A stretch of DNA of 21,244 nucleotides from assembly GCA_004366195.1 (NCBI GenBank), contig SIRV01000078.1:1-21244 (forward strand), given 5' to 3'. A program made the position numbers and the translations under genes. The stretch is from Actinomycetota bacterium. GTDB taxonomy: Bacteria; Actinomycetota; UBA4738; HRBIN12. Shown in pieces: positions 1 to 9,664 of this stretch. A model generated the notes under the pieces. It was not told the DNA's origin. It did not search any database and worked only from the letters and a program-made list of their open reading frames with translations. Position 1 is the stretch's first letter; the number at the start of each line of letters is the position of its first letter.

Positions 1-1902
<1,902 letters not shown>

Positions 1903-1939
1903 TCCGTGCCGTCCGGGCCACGCGCCCGGCGGCCCCAAG

Positions 1940-1980
1940 ACCGGTGGCCCAGCAGCCGCGAGGTTGCTGGGCCTTCCGGT
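1940..1980 (+). terminator. Hairpin terminator of clpC, GCGA tetraloop
   Basis: A 12-bp stem (GGCCCAGCAGCC at 1946-1957 with GGTTGCTGGGCC at 1962-1973, one G-U pair) closes on a GCGA tetraloop. It is extended outside by ACCGG (1940-1944) pairing with CCGGT (1976-1980). It starts 38 bases after the clpC stop. Only a weak T-rich tail follows (TTCCGGTTCTGGT), as is common for high-GC Gram-positive terminators. Being a terminator is inferred from structure and position. Confidence 0.7.
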
Positions 1981-2074
1981 TCTGGTGGCCCTCGCGCCTT
2001 ACGCGGTTGGGAAGCGCGGCGCCTTCCGGCAGGCTCCGCCCGCCCCGGGGAGGCGGGGGACGGAGCCGCCCGGT

Positions 2075-2103
2075 TTGACCCGTGGGGCGCTGTCTACTAT
2101 CGT
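2075..2103 (+). promoter_or_regulatory. Candidate promoter for the XRE/cupin regulator, with possible operator
   Basis: TTGACC at 2075-2080 resembles a -35 box. Two -10 choices follow: TACTAT at 2095-2100 (fits TAnnnT but spacer only 14) or TATCGT at 2098-2103 (spacer 17). An imperfect inverted repeat, ATCGT at 2099-2103 and ACGAT at 2117-2121, straddles the start region and could be an autoregulatory site. All of this is inference from pattern. Confidence 0.35.
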
Positions 2104-2119
2104 GGTCCGGCAGGTAACG

Positions 2120-2845
2120 ATGGTGAACACCACGCGGCGCCCTCGCGAGGGTGTTCGCGCGCCTGGGGCGCTGGGAGGGGGCGTGGTCGAGGGGGTTCCG
2201 CACGCGGGCCGCCCGCGATCCGTGACGCCGACCCGGAAGGTCCTCCCGGTTGCCCGTGCCGGGAGGGGCGGCGGGGGGCGGCGCGGGTCGCTGGGCGGCG
2301 CCGACGGCCTGGGCGAGCGGCTGCGCCAGGCGCGCCTCGCGCGCTCGCTCAGCCTGCGCGAGCTCGCGGAGCGCTCGGGGCTCTCCCGCGCGTTCCTCAG
2401 CCAGGTCGAGCACGAGAAGGTGAGCCCCTCCGTGGCCTCGCTGTCCAAGATCGCCGAGGCCCTGGGCATCACCATGAGCGAGCTGTTCCTGCCGCCCCAC
2501 GGCGAGACCGAGGGGCTCGTGCGGGTCGCGGACCGCGTGCGCATGACCTTCGGCGAGAACCGCTTCGTGGACGAGGTCCTCTCGCCCTCCCTGGACGGCA
2601 AGCTCCTCGTGCTGCGCTCGACCTTGTTCCCGCGCTCGGACAGCGGTCCCCCGTACTCGCACGACGCGGACGAGGAGTGCGTGGTCGTGCTGGAGGGCCG
2701 TCTCGACGTCCAGGTGGGGGACGTGTGGTACGAGCTCGGGCCGGGGGACGCGCTCACCTACGCGAGCCGACGCCCCCACGCGTGGCGGAACCCGACGGAG
2801 GAGGACGCCGTCGCCATCTGGGTCATCACCCCACCGAGGTACTGA
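2120..2845 (+). CDS. XRE-family transcriptional regulator with C-terminal cupin domain
   Basis: A 241-residue DNA-binding protein. Residues about 64-119 form an XRE helix-turn-helix (LGERLRQARL, LSLRELAERSGLSRAFLSQ, ITMSELF). Residues about 160-238 form a single cupin barrel (HDADEECVVVLEG, ELGPGDALTYASRRPHAWRN); His181, Glu185/186 and His220 are candidate metal or ligand contacts. Proteins of this HTH-cupin class often sense small amines or amino acids and control the neighbouring catabolic gene, here the FAD/GcvT dehydrogenase that starts 10 bases after its stop. The start is uncertain: ATG 2120 has a weak AGGT upstream. GTG at 2183 or 2222 would remove most of an odd Gly/Arg-rich N-terminal extension (about 60 residues) that the family normally lacks. 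A TTG at 1964 is rejected because it sits in the clpC terminator. An 8-bp hairpin (2242-2266) lies in the extension-coding part. Confidence 0.88.
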   Translation: MVNTTRRPREGVRAPGALGGGVVEGVPHAGRPRSVTPTRKVLPVARAGRGGGGRRGSLGGADGLGERLRQARLARSLSLRELAERSGLSRAFLSQVEHEKVSPSVASLSKIAEALGITMSELFLPPHGETEGLVRVADRVRMTFGENRFVDEVLSPSLDGKLLVLRSTLFPRSDSGPPYSHDADEECVVVLEGRLDVQVGDVWYELGPGDALTYASRRPHAWRNPTEEDAVAIWVITPPRY

Positions 2846-2855
2846 GGAGGAACCG

Positions 2856-5303
2856 ATGTCCGAGCAGCTGCCCGCGCGAGCCAAGGTCGTCGTGGTGGGA
2901 GGGGGGATCGTCGGCTGCAGCGTGGCCTACGCCCTCACGAAGCGGGGATGGGACGACGTCGTGCTGCTGGAGCGCAAGACCCTCACCTCCGGCACGACGT
3001 GGCACGCCGCCGGGTTGGTCACCGAGCTCCGCGCCACGGCGCCGCTCACCCGGCTCGTGCTCGACTCGCTTCCGATCTTCGAGTCGCTGGAGGCCGAGAC
3101 GGGCCTCTCCACGGGGTTCCGGAAGACCGGCCAGATCACGATCGCCTGCAACGAGCCGCGCTGGGAGGAGGTACGCCGCCAGGCCTCGATGGCCAAGGGG
3201 ATCGGGGTCCCCGTGGAGCTGCTCACGCCGGAGGAGGTCGAGGAGCGCTTCCCCCTGCTCGACGTCTCCGAGGTGCTGGGGGGCATGTACTTCCCGAACG
3301 ACGGGGTGGCGAACCCGACCGACACCACGCTCTCGCTCGCCAGGGGCGCGCGGATGGGCGGCGCCCGGATCTTCGAGCACACCGAGGTCACGGGCGTCCG
3401 CGTCGACGGCGGGCGCGTGCGCGGGGTGACGACCACGCGCGGGGACGTCGAGACCGAGGTCGTCGTGAACTGCACCGGGATGTGGGGCCGGGAGTTCGGG
3501 GCCCGCTCCGGCGTGAGCCTGCCGCTGCAGGCCACGGAGCACTTCTACGTCGTGACCGCGCCGATCGAGGGGCTGCCGGAGGAGCTCCCCGTGCTCAAGA
3601 GCTACGACGACTGGTGCTACGTGAAGCTGGAGGGCGGGAGCAAGCTCATGGTCGGCTTCTTCGAGCCGGGCGGGACCCCGTGGGCGCTCGATGGGATCCC
3701 GAAGGACGCGGAGTTCGTGAAGCTGCCGGAGAACTGGGAGCACCTCTCGCCCTTCATCGAGCAGGTGGCCAAGCGCATCCCGATCCTCCAGGACGCGGGG
3801 ATCCAGCTCTTCTTCAACGGGCCGGAGAGCTTCACCCCCGACGCGAAGTTCCACTTCGGCGACGTCCCGGGGATCGAGGGGTACTACGTCGCGTGCGGGT
3901 TCAACTCGGTCGGCTTCCTCACCGGCCCCGGCGCCGGGAAGGCGCTCGCCGACTGGATCGTCGACGGCCATCCCCCGATGGACCTCTGGGACGTGGACGT
4001 CCGCCGTACCTTCCCCTTCCAGGCCACCCGGAGGTACCTCGCCGAGCGCGTGCCGGAGGTGCTCGGGCTCCTGTACGACATGCACTGGCCGTTCCGGCAG
4101 TTCGAGACGGCGCGCGGCCTCCGACGCTCCTCGGTCCACGACCGCCTCGCCGCGGCCGGCGCGTGCTTCGGCGAGGTCGCCGGGTGGGAGCGCCCGAACT
4201 GGTACGCGCCCCCCGGGGTCGAGCCGAGGTACGAGTACTCCTACGGCCGGCAGAACTGGTTCCCCTACTCGGCCGAGGAGCACCGGGCGGCGCGCGAGGC
4301 CGTGGCGCTCTTCGACTACAGCTCGTTCACGCAGTTCCTGGTGCAGGGGCCGGACGCCGAGGCCGCGCTCCAGCGCCTGTGCACGGCCGACGTGGCGGTG
4401 CCGGTCGGCCGGCTCGTCTACACGCAGATGCTGAACGAGCGGGGCGGGATCGAGGCCGACGTGACCGTGACCCGCCTCGCGGATGACCGGTACCTCGTGG
4501 TCGGGGCCGCCGCCGAGCAGCGGCGGGACCTCGACTGGCTGGAGCGGAACCTGGAGGGCCGGGTGGCGGTGACCGACGTGAGCTCGGGGCACTGCACGCT
4601 GGCGGTGATGGGTCCGAGGTCCCGCGAGCTCCTGGCCGGCCTCACCACCGCCGATCTCTCGAACGAGGCGTTCCCCTTCCTCGCCTCGCGGGAGATCGAC
4701 CTCGGGCACGTGGTCGTCCGGGCCTCGCGCGTGTCCTACGTGGGCGAGCTCGGGTACGAGCTCATGATGCCGACGGAGTTCGGGCCCTACGTGTTCGACC
4801 TGCTCGCGGAGGCCGGGCGCGAGGTGGGCCTGCGCCTCGCCGGCTTCCACGCTCTGAACTCGCTCCGGCTGGAGAAGGCGTATCGCCTGTGGGGCTACGA
4901 CGTCGGCTCGCACGACACGCCGCTCGAGGCCGGGCTGGGCTTCACCATCGCCTGGGACAAACCCGGCGGGTTCGTCGGCCGGGAGGCGGTGCTCCGCCAG
5001 CGGGAGTCGGGCGTACGGCGGCGGCTCGTGCAGCTCGTCCTGGACGACCCCGAGCCGCTCGCGTACCGCACCGAGCCGATCTGGCGGAACGGGGAGCTCG
5101 TGGGGACCGTGACGTCCGGCATGTTCGGGCACACCCTCGGCGCGACCGTGATGCTCGGGTGGGTCGAGCGGCCAGACGGGGCCGCGACGGAGGAGTGGCT
5201 CACCGAGGGTGCCTACGAGGTGGAGATCGCCTGGGAGCGGTTCCCCGCCACCCTGCACCTGCGGCCCGCCTACGACTCCAGCGGCGCACGCCTCCGCGGC
5301 TAG
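2856..5303 (+). CDS. FAD-dependent oxidoreductase fused to GcvT domains (dimethylglycine/sarcosine dehydrogenase-like)
   Basis: An 815-residue two-part enzyme. The N-terminal half is a DAO-type flavoprotein: dinucleotide-binding GGGIVGCSVAYAL at residues 15-27, then SGTTWHAAGL, in which His50 matches the histidine that carries covalent FAD in mammalian dimethylglycine and sarcosine dehydrogenases. A linker domain follows (about 370-440). The C-terminal half (about 440-815) is a glycine-cleavage-T-like folate-binding region plus its C-terminal barrel (AALFDYSSFTQFLVQG, VSYVGELGYELMMP, GLRLAGFHALNSLRLEKAYR). Such enzymes oxidatively demethylate N-methyl amino acids and hand the one-carbon unit to tetrahydrofolate. 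The exact substrate (dimethylglycine, sarcosine or another methylamine) cannot be told from sequence. A clear Shine-Dalgarno (GAGGAGG, 2844-2850) overlaps the regulator's stop, so the two genes form an operon. No other betaine or glycine-cleavage genes are nearby. Confidence 0.92.
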   Translation: MSEQLPARAKVVVVGGGIVGCSVAYALTKRGWDDVVLLERKTLTSGTTWHAAGLVTELRATAPLTRLVLDSLPIFESLEAETGLSTGFRKTGQITIACNEPRWEEVRRQASMAKGIGVPVELLTPEEVEERFPLLDVSEVLGGMYFPNDGVANPTDTTLSLARGARMGGARIFEHTEVTGVRVDGGRVRGVTTTRGDVETEVVVNCTGMWGREFGARSGVSLPLQATEHFYVVTAPIEGLPEELPVLKSYDDWCYVKLEGGSKLMVGFFEPGGTPWALDGIPKDAEFVKLPENWEHLSPFIEQVAKRIPILQDAGIQLFFNGPESFTPDAKFHFGDVPGIEGYYVACGFNSVGFLTGPGAGKALADWIVDGHPPMDLWDVDVRRTFPFQATRRYLAERVPEVLGLLYDMHWPFRQFETARGLRRSSVHDRLAAAGACFGEVAGWERPNWYAPPGVEPRYEYSYGRQNWFPYSAEEHRAAREAVALFDYSSFTQFLVQGPDAEAALQRLCTADVAVPVGRLVYTQMLNERGGIEADVTVTRLADDRYLVVGAAAEQRRDLDWLERNLEGRVAVTDVSSGHCTLAVMGPRSRELLAGLTTADLSNEAFPFLASREIDLGHVVVRASRVSYVGELGYELMMPTEFGPYVFDLLAEAGREVGLRLAGFHALNSLRLEKAYRLWGYDVGSHDTPLEAGLGFTIAWDKPGGFVGREAVLRQRESGVRRRLVQLVLDDPEPLAYRTEPIWRNGELVGTVTSGMFGHTLGATVMLGWVERPDGAATEEWLTEGAYEVEIAWERFPATLHLRPAYDSSGARLRG

Positions 5304-5332
5304 GGCTCGACCCCCGTGTCGGACCCTCCCGG

Positions 5333-5338
5333 TAGGGT
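5333..5338 (+). promoter_or_regulatory. Putative -10 box (TAGGGT) of a leaderless radA transcript
   Basis: TAGGGT fits the actinobacterial -10 pattern TAnnnT and ends 8 nt before the radA ATG, so transcription would start at or next to the start codon. No Shine-Dalgarno is present. The box is half of a small inverted repeat, ACCCT (5323-5327) with AGGGT (5334-5338), which might be an operator or a weak stop for the gene before. No convincing -35 is visible. Confidence 0.45.
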
Positions 5339-5346
5339 TCCCGGCG

Positions 5347-6675
5347 ATGGGACGGGTGCGGACGGTCCTGGTCTGCTCGGGGTGCGGACAGCAGCTCGCG
5401 CGGTGGGCCGGACGGTGTCCCGGGTGCGGCGCCTGGGGCACGATCCGGGAGGCTCCCCTCGGCGGGGACTCGTCGGGCGCGGCGATCGAGACCCTCGCGC
5501 ACGACGGTGAGGTGGAGCGCCGGGTGGGGACGGGGCTCCCGGGCCTCGACCGCGTCCTCGGGGGAGGGCTCGTGCCGGCCTCCGTGGTGCTCCTGGCGGG
5601 AGAGCCGGGGATCGGGAAGTCCACGCTGCTCCTGCAGCTGCTCGCGAACCTCGCGGCGGCCGGGCTGCCCTGCCTGCTCGCCTCCGGGGAAGAGTCCCGC
5701 GAGCAGGTGGCCGCCCGGGCCCGGCGCCTCGGCATCCCGGGCGAGGCGGTCTCCTTCGTGCCGGGGCGCGAGCTCGGGACGGTGCTCCACGCCGCCCGCG
5801 CGGCGCGCCCCTTCCTGCTCGCGGTGGACTCGATCCAGACCCTCCGGGACCCCGATGCCCCGCAGGTACCGGGCGGGGTGGCGCAGGTGCGCTCGTGCGC
5901 CGACGCGCTGGTCGGCCTGGCCAAGGAGCTCGGGATCGCGGTGGTCCTCACGGGCCACGTGACCAAGGACGGCGACCTCGCCGGACCCCGGACCCTCGAG
6001 CACGCGGTGGATGTCGTCCTGTCCTTCGACGGGGATCCCCGCTCCGGGCTCCGGGTGCTGGGGGGCGGCAAGAACCGGTTCGGGGCGGAGGGCGAGGTCG
6101 CCTGGTTCGAGATGACGGTCTCGGGCCTGGTGGAGATGGACCCCGCGGCGCTCCTCGTCCCGGGGGATGGGGAGCCGGGCGCCGCGACGGCGCTGCCTCG
6201 GGCCGGGCGGCGGGCCCTCGCGCTGGAGGTCCAAGCGCTCGTGGCCCCCACCGAGGGGGCCCCTCGCCGCCAGGTGACGGGCCTCGACGCTCGGCGTTTC
6301 CAGCTCGTGGCCGCGGTCCTCGAGCGGGCGGGCCTGCGGCTCGGGCGCTCGGACCTGTTCGGTGCGGCCTCCGGCGGCGTCCGGGTGGAGGATCCGGCGT
6401 GCGACCTCGCGGTGGCGGCGGCGCTCGCCTCGGCCGCGACCGGGATCCCGGCGCCCCCTGGGACCGCGTTCGTGGGCGAGGTCGGGCTCACGGGGCTGGT
6501 CCGGCCCGCGCCGGCCATGGCCTCGCGCCTGGCGGCGGCCCGAGCCGCGGGGGTCCGAACGGTCTACGCGGCAGAGGGCGCGGTCGTCGACGAGGGCGTC
6601 CGTGTCGTCCCCGTCCGGCACGTCCGCGAGGCGTTGACCTGGGCCGGGGCGGGGACGATCGGCCCTCCGACCTAG
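5347..6675 (+). CDS. radA: DNA repair protein RadA (Sms)
   Basis: A 442-residue RecA-like helicase that helps extend or process recombination intermediates. In order: a C4 zinc finger (Cys10, Cys13, Cys24, Cys27 in VCSGCG and RCPGCGAW); a RecA-type ATPase with Walker A GEPGIGKST (85-93) and Walker B LLAVDSIQT (158-166); the RadA signature KNRFG (242-246); and a Lon-protease-like C-terminal domain (about 275-430, with GEVGLTGLVRPAP). Length and domain order are normal for the family. The start is set by the zinc finger, which begins ten residues in. Reading further upstream in the same frame would overlap the preceding gene and adds no recognisable sequence. disA, often next to radA, is absent here; carD follows instead. 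Confidence 0.96.
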   Translation: MGRVRTVLVCSGCGQQLARWAGRCPGCGAWGTIREAPLGGDSSGAAIETLAHDGEVERRVGTGLPGLDRVLGGGLVPASVVLLAGEPGIGKSTLLLQLLANLAAAGLPCLLASGEESREQVAARARRLGIPGEAVSFVPGRELGTVLHAARAARPFLLAVDSIQTLRDPDAPQVPGGVAQVRSCADALVGLAKELGIAVVLTGHVTKDGDLAGPRTLEHAVDVVLSFDGDPRSGLRVLGGGKNRFGAEGEVAWFEMTVSGLVEMDPAALLVPGDGEPGAATALPRAGRRALALEVQALVAPTEGAPRRQVTGLDARRFQLVAAVLERAGLRLGRSDLFGAASGGVRVEDPACDLAVAAALASAATGIPAPPGTAFVGEVGLTGLVRPAPAMASRLAAARAAGVRTVYAAEGAVVDEGVRVVPVRHVREALTWAGAGTIGPPT

Positions 6676-6719
6676 GCCGGGCGGAGGAACCCATCAGGCC
6701 CCTGACCAGCGGTTTCGGT

Positions 6720-6749
6720 TTGCGTCCCAAGGGGTCCGCGTGCTACCCT
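6720..6749 (+). promoter_or_regulatory. Putative sigma-A-type promoter of carD
   Basis: TTGCGT (6720-6725), an 18-base spacer and TACCCT (6744-6749, TAnnnT type). The predicted transcription start near 6756 lies 38 bases before the chosen GTG and after an upstream in-frame start at 6740, which supports the GTG at 6794. A small palindrome, TCAGG-CC-CCTGA (6694-6705), lies just upstream of the -35. Confidence 0.5.
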
Positions 6750-6793
6750 GGCTGGCGGTTCAACTTGCCACCCAACGCATCCGAGGGGGTCTG

Positions 6794-7303
6794 GTGTTCC
6801 GCAAGGGCGACACGGTCGTGCACCCGGAGCATGGTGCCGCAGTCATCGAGGATCTCTGTGTCCGTGAATTCCTAGGCGAGAAGCGCAAGTACCTGAAGCT
6901 GCGGGTCTCCTACGGGGACCTGACGCTCATGATCCCGGTGGAGAGCACCGAGGAGGTGGGACTCCGCCAGGTCGTGAGCAAGAGCGAGGTCAAGAAGGTC
7001 CTCGCCGTCCTTCGCGAGGACGAGTCCAAGATGGCGGCCAACTGGAGCCGCCGCTTCAAGAACAACATCGAGAAGCTGCGCTCGGGCGACATCTACCAGG
7101 TCGCCGAGGTCGTCCGGAACCTCTCGATCCGGGAGCGCGAGCGCGGGCTCTCGGCCGGTGAGAAGCGGATGATCCAGAAGGCGCGGCAGATCCTCGTCTC
7201 CGAGCTGGCGTACGCGACCGGCAGCACGGAGGAGAAGGCCGAGGCCATGATCGACAAGGTCCTGGACGAGGCCCACGGCTCGCGGGTCGCCCGCGGCGCC
7301 TGA
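6794..7303 (+). CDS. carD: CarD-family RNA polymerase-binding transcription regulator
   Basis: A 169-residue protein matching mycobacterial CarD throughout. It binds the RNA polymerase beta lobe and stabilises open promoter complexes, especially at rRNA promoters. Residues 1-55 form the Tudor-like RNAP-interaction domain (FRKGDTVVHPEHGAAVIED, DLTLMIPVE). The rest is the helical DNA-binding domain with the wedge tryptophan, Trp84, in NWSRRFK, and the conserved RERERGLSAGEKRMIQKARQ. The start chosen is GTG 6794, with GAGGGGG (6783-6789) upstream; it gives the usual CarD N-terminus, whereas a start at 6740 adds 18 unrelated residues and lies before the predicted transcription start. Its place directly before isoprenoid genes ispD/ispF (with one gene between) follows the actinobacterial arrangement. 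Confidence 0.96.
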   Translation: MFRKGDTVVHPEHGAAVIEDLCVREFLGEKRKYLKLRVSYGDLTLMIPVESTEEVGLRQVVSKSEVKKVLAVLREDESKMAANWSRRFKNNIEKLRSGDIYQVAEVVRNLSIRERERGLSAGEKRMIQKARQILVSELAYATGSTEEKAEAMIDKVLDEAHGSRVARGA

Positions 7304-7320
7304 CCCGGCGTTCGGGTTTC
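7303..7320 (+). terminator. Weak hairpin after carD
   Basis: ACCCG (7303-7307) pairs with CGGGT (7313-7317) around a 5-base loop and is followed by TTC. It begins in the carD stop codon. A second small hairpin, CCCG-TTCG-CGGG (7332-7343), follows. Either could attenuate read-through, but both stems are short. Confidence 0.3.
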
Positions 7321-7382
7321 CCCTCAGCCTGCCCGTTCGCGGGTCAAGCGGGCGCACCGGCGCGTCGAGGTTCCTATCGGAC

Positions 7383-8480
7383 ATGTCGAGCTCCGAGCAG
7401 GGCCCGGGGGCCGGGAGCGGATCCCACAAGCCCCGACGCGAGCGCGCCAGGCCGCCCGGCGGGCGGCTGGTGGAGTTCGTCCGGCTGATCTTCGTCGTCC
7501 TCTTCGCCGTGGCGGGCTACGTGGTCGCCACCCGGTCGCGGACGGCGAGCGCGCGGGACACCCTGCTCGGGGTGGCGCTCGGCACGTCGGTGGGGTTCGT
7601 CCTCGGAGGGGTCTTCGGGCGGCGGACGGTCTCGGCGGTCTCCTCGGTGGAGGAGCAGCTCCGGCGGGTGCCGGCGGCGGAGATCGTGGCGGGCACGGCG
7701 GGACTCCTGGCCGGCCTCGCGCTCGCGGCCTTCTCCACGGTCCCCATCTTCCGGCTCCCGCCGCTCGTGGCCTGGACGAGCGCCGCGTTCGTGTACGCGA
7801 CGCTGGGCTACGCCGGGTACCGGGTCGGCCGAGCCAAGCACCTCGAGCTCTTCGACCTCATCGGTCTGAAGCCGAGGGCCGGTGGCGTGGGCCGGGGGGA
7901 GGTCGCCGTCGTCGACACGAGCGCGCTCATCGACGGGCGCGTCGTCGACCTCGTGACCACGGGGTTCCTCACCGGCGACCTCCTCATCCACTCGGCCGTC
8001 CTCCGGGAGCTCCAGGCGATCGCCGATACCTCCGACCCGAAGCGACGCGCACGGGGGCGCCGCGGGCTCGATGCCGTGGCCGAGCTCCAGCGAGCCAAGA
8101 CCGTCCAGGTCCACCTGGTCGAGGAGGACGGGGTGTTCGACGTGGACGCAGCCCTGGTGCGCCTGGCGCGAGAGCGGGGGGCGGCCCTCATCACCGCCGA
8201 CCACAACCTGGCGAAGGTGGCGCAGGCGCTCTCGGTCCCGGTCCCCAACCTGAACCGGCTGGCTGCGGCGTTCCGGACCCCCGTGGGGGTGGGCGACGAG
8301 CTCGTGATCGAGCTCGTGAAGGACGGCCGCGAGCGTGGCCAGGCCGTCGGGTACCTGGAGGACGGCACGATGGTCGTGGTCGAGGAGGCGCGCGACCGCA
8401 TCGGCCACGAGGTGCCGGTCCGGGTCCGCAACGTGATCCAGACCGCGACGGGACGGATGGTCTTCGCGACCCTGCGCTGA
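7383..8480 (+). CDS. Membrane-anchored PIN-TRAM domain protein (YacL-like putative ribonuclease)
   Basis: A 365-residue protein. After a basic, glycine-rich start come four predicted membrane segments (about residues 30-50, 60-80, 100-120 and 128-148). Then comes a PIN nuclease domain (about 173-290) with acidic residues in the expected places: Asp178 in VVDTSALIDGR, Glu209 in VLRELQ, Asp254 in FDVDAALV and Asp273 in TADHNL. A C-terminal TRAM RNA-binding domain spans about 300-362 (GDELVIELVKDG, VRNVIQTATGRMVFA). The architecture is that of Bacillus YacL, which is encoded between disA and ispD. Here it lies between carD and ispD. The substrate is unknown; an RNase role on membrane-proximal RNA is inferred from the family. 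No Shine-Dalgarno precedes the ATG, so the mRNA may be leaderless. Confidence 0.92.
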   Translation: MSSSEQGPGAGSGSHKPRRERARPPGGRLVEFVRLIFVVLFAVAGYVVATRSRTASARDTLLGVALGTSVGFVLGGVFGRRTVSAVSSVEEQLRRVPAAEIVAGTAGLLAGLALAAFSTVPIFRLPPLVAWTSAAFVYATLGYAGYRVGRAKHLELFDLIGLKPRAGGVGRGEVAVVDTSALIDGRVVDLVTTGFLTGDLLIHSAVLRELQAIADTSDPKRRARGRRGLDAVAELQRAKTVQVHLVEEDGVFDVDAALVRLARERGAALITADHNLAKVAQALSVPVPNLNRLAAAFRTPVGVGDELVIELVKDGRERGQAVGYLEDGTMVVVEEARDRIGHEVPVRVRNVIQTATGRMVFATLR

Positions 8481-8496
8481 GGGGCCCGGCGCGGGG

Positions 8497-8502
8497 TACG
8501 CT
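8497..8502 (+). promoter_or_regulatory. Putative -10 box (TACGCT) of a leaderless ispD transcript
   Basis: TACGCT fits TAnnnT and ends 6 nt before the ispD GTG. No Shine-Dalgarno lies upstream of the GTG. This would give the ispD-ispF-rlmB operon its own leaderless promoter in the 28-base gap after the PIN-TRAM gene. No clear -35 box is visible. Confidence 0.4.
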
Positions 8503-8508
8503 GGCGCC

Positions 8509-9192
8509 GTGAGCAGGGCGGTGGCGATCGTGGTCGCCGCGGGCTCGGGCGAGCGCCTCGGCCTGCCGACGCCGAAGGCGTTCGTCGCCATCGGCGGCAG
8601 GCCGATGCTCGCGAGGGCGGTGGCGGCCGCGCTCGCCCACCCGGCGGTGGGGCTCGTGGTGGTCGCCGCTCCGCCCGGCCACGAGGATCTGGCGCACGCG
8701 ATCGTTGAGCCCCTCGGCCCCCACGCCGTGGTGACCGGGGGCGCGACCAGGCAGGCGTCGGTCCGCGCGGCCCTCGCCGCCGTGCCGGGGGAGGCGACGG
8801 CGGTGGTCTGCCACGACGCCGCGCGCCCGCTCGCGACCCCGGCGCTGTTCGGGCTCGTGCTCGAGGCGCTGGAGGGCTGGGAGGGGGTCGTCCCGGTGGT
8901 GCCGGTGCCGGACACGGTGAAGCGGGTCCGCGGCGAGGTGGTCGTGGAGACCGTGCCGCGGGAGGACCTCGCCCTCGCGCAGACCCCGCAGGCCTTCCTC
9001 GCGGCGGCGCTCCGGGACGCGCACGAGCGCGCCGTCCGAGCGGGCGTGACGGCCACCGACGACGCGGGGCTGCTCGAGTGGGCCGGCTACCGCGTCCGGT
9101 CCGTTCCCGGCGAGGCGAGGAACCTGAAGATCACGACCCCCGAGGATCTCGGGCTCGCCGAGGCGCTGGTCGCGGAGGTCGCCCGTGCCTGA
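8509..9192 (+). CDS. ispD: 2-C-methyl-D-erythritol 4-phosphate cytidylyltransferase IspD
   Basis: A 227-residue nucleotidyltransferase for the third step of the MEP isoprenoid pathway: it joins MEP and CTP to make CDP-methylerythritol. The N-terminal CTP-binding motif is VVAAGSGERLG (8-18) with the family lysine at Lys23 (PTPKAF). CHDAARPL (101-108), PDTVK (134-138), QTPQAF (158-163) and the C-terminal NLKITTPEDL, with Lys207 corresponding to the E. coli active-site lysine, are all intact. The GTG start sits two residues before the first strand, which is right for the family. Its last 8 bases overlap ispF, which shows translational coupling of consecutive-pathway enzymes. Confidence 0.97.
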   Translation: MSRAVAIVVAAGSGERLGLPTPKAFVAIGGRPMLARAVAAALAHPAVGLVVVAAPPGHEDLAHAIVEPLGPHAVVTGGATRQASVRAALAAVPGEATAVVCHDAARPLATPALFGLVLEALEGWEGVVPVVPVPDTVKRVRGEVVVETVPREDLALAQTPQAFLAAALRDAHERAVRAGVTATDDAGLLEWAGYRVRSVPGEARNLKITTPEDLGLAEALVAEVARA

Positions 9193-9664
9193 GGTCCGCG
9201 TGGGTCTCGGCTTCGACGTCCACCCACGGGCCATCGCGCCACGGCCCCTGTACCTGGGCGGGGCGCGGTTCGAGGAGGTGAACGGCCTGGCCGGCCACTC
9301 CGACGGCGACGCGGTCTGCCACGCGCTCGCCGACGCGCTGCTCGGGGCGGCGGGGCTCGGCGATATCGGGGAGCACTTCCCCGAGGACGACCCGAAGATC
9401 GCGGGCATCCCGGGGCTCGAGCTCCTCGCGCGCACGGTGGCCAAGGTGCGGGTGCGGGGCCTGGTGCCGGTCTCGGCCGACCTCACGATCGTGGCCGAGC
9501 GCCCCGCGATCGCGCCCCGGCGCGAGGAGATCCGCCGGCACCTCGCGGCCACCCTGGGCGTGCCCCCGGAACGGGTGTCGGTGAAGGCCACGAGGCCGGA
9601 GGGACTCGGCCTGTCGGGGGACGGCGCGGCGTGCATCGCCCTCGCCGTCCTGCGCGAGTCGTGA
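9185..9664 (+). CDS. ispF: 2-C-methyl-D-erythritol 2,4-cyclodiphosphate synthase IspF
   Basis: A 159-residue trimeric zinc enzyme of the MEP pathway that cyclises the product of IspE to MEcPP. The metal ligands are visible as Asp11 and His13 in GLGFDVH and His46 in VCHALADALLGA. GHSDGD (37-42), GDIGEHFPEDDP (59-70) and the C-terminal KATRPEGLGLSGDGAA are family hallmarks. The GTG start lies inside the end of ispD, and the stop is shared with the next gene's start (GTGA). IspE, the enzyme between IspD and IspF in the pathway, is not in the window. Confidence 0.97.
   Translation: MPEVRVGLGFDVHPRAIAPRPLYLGGARFEEVNGLAGHSDGDAVCHALADALLGAAGLGDIGEHFPEDDPKIAGIPGLELLARTVAKVRVRGLVPVSADLTIVAERPAIAPRREEIRRHLAATLGVPPERVSVKATRPEGLGLSGDGAACIALAVLRES

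Noticed and set aside
1964..2119. A longer regulator starting at TTG 1964.
   Set aside because: The start would sit inside the clpC terminator stem and before the putative promoter.
2826..6518. A 1,230-codon open frame on the minus strand opposite the dehydrogenase and radA.
   Set aside because: Its translation is Pro/Arg/Ala/His-rich with no recognisable domain, and it is antisense to two well-supported genes. Long antisense frames are expected at this GC content.
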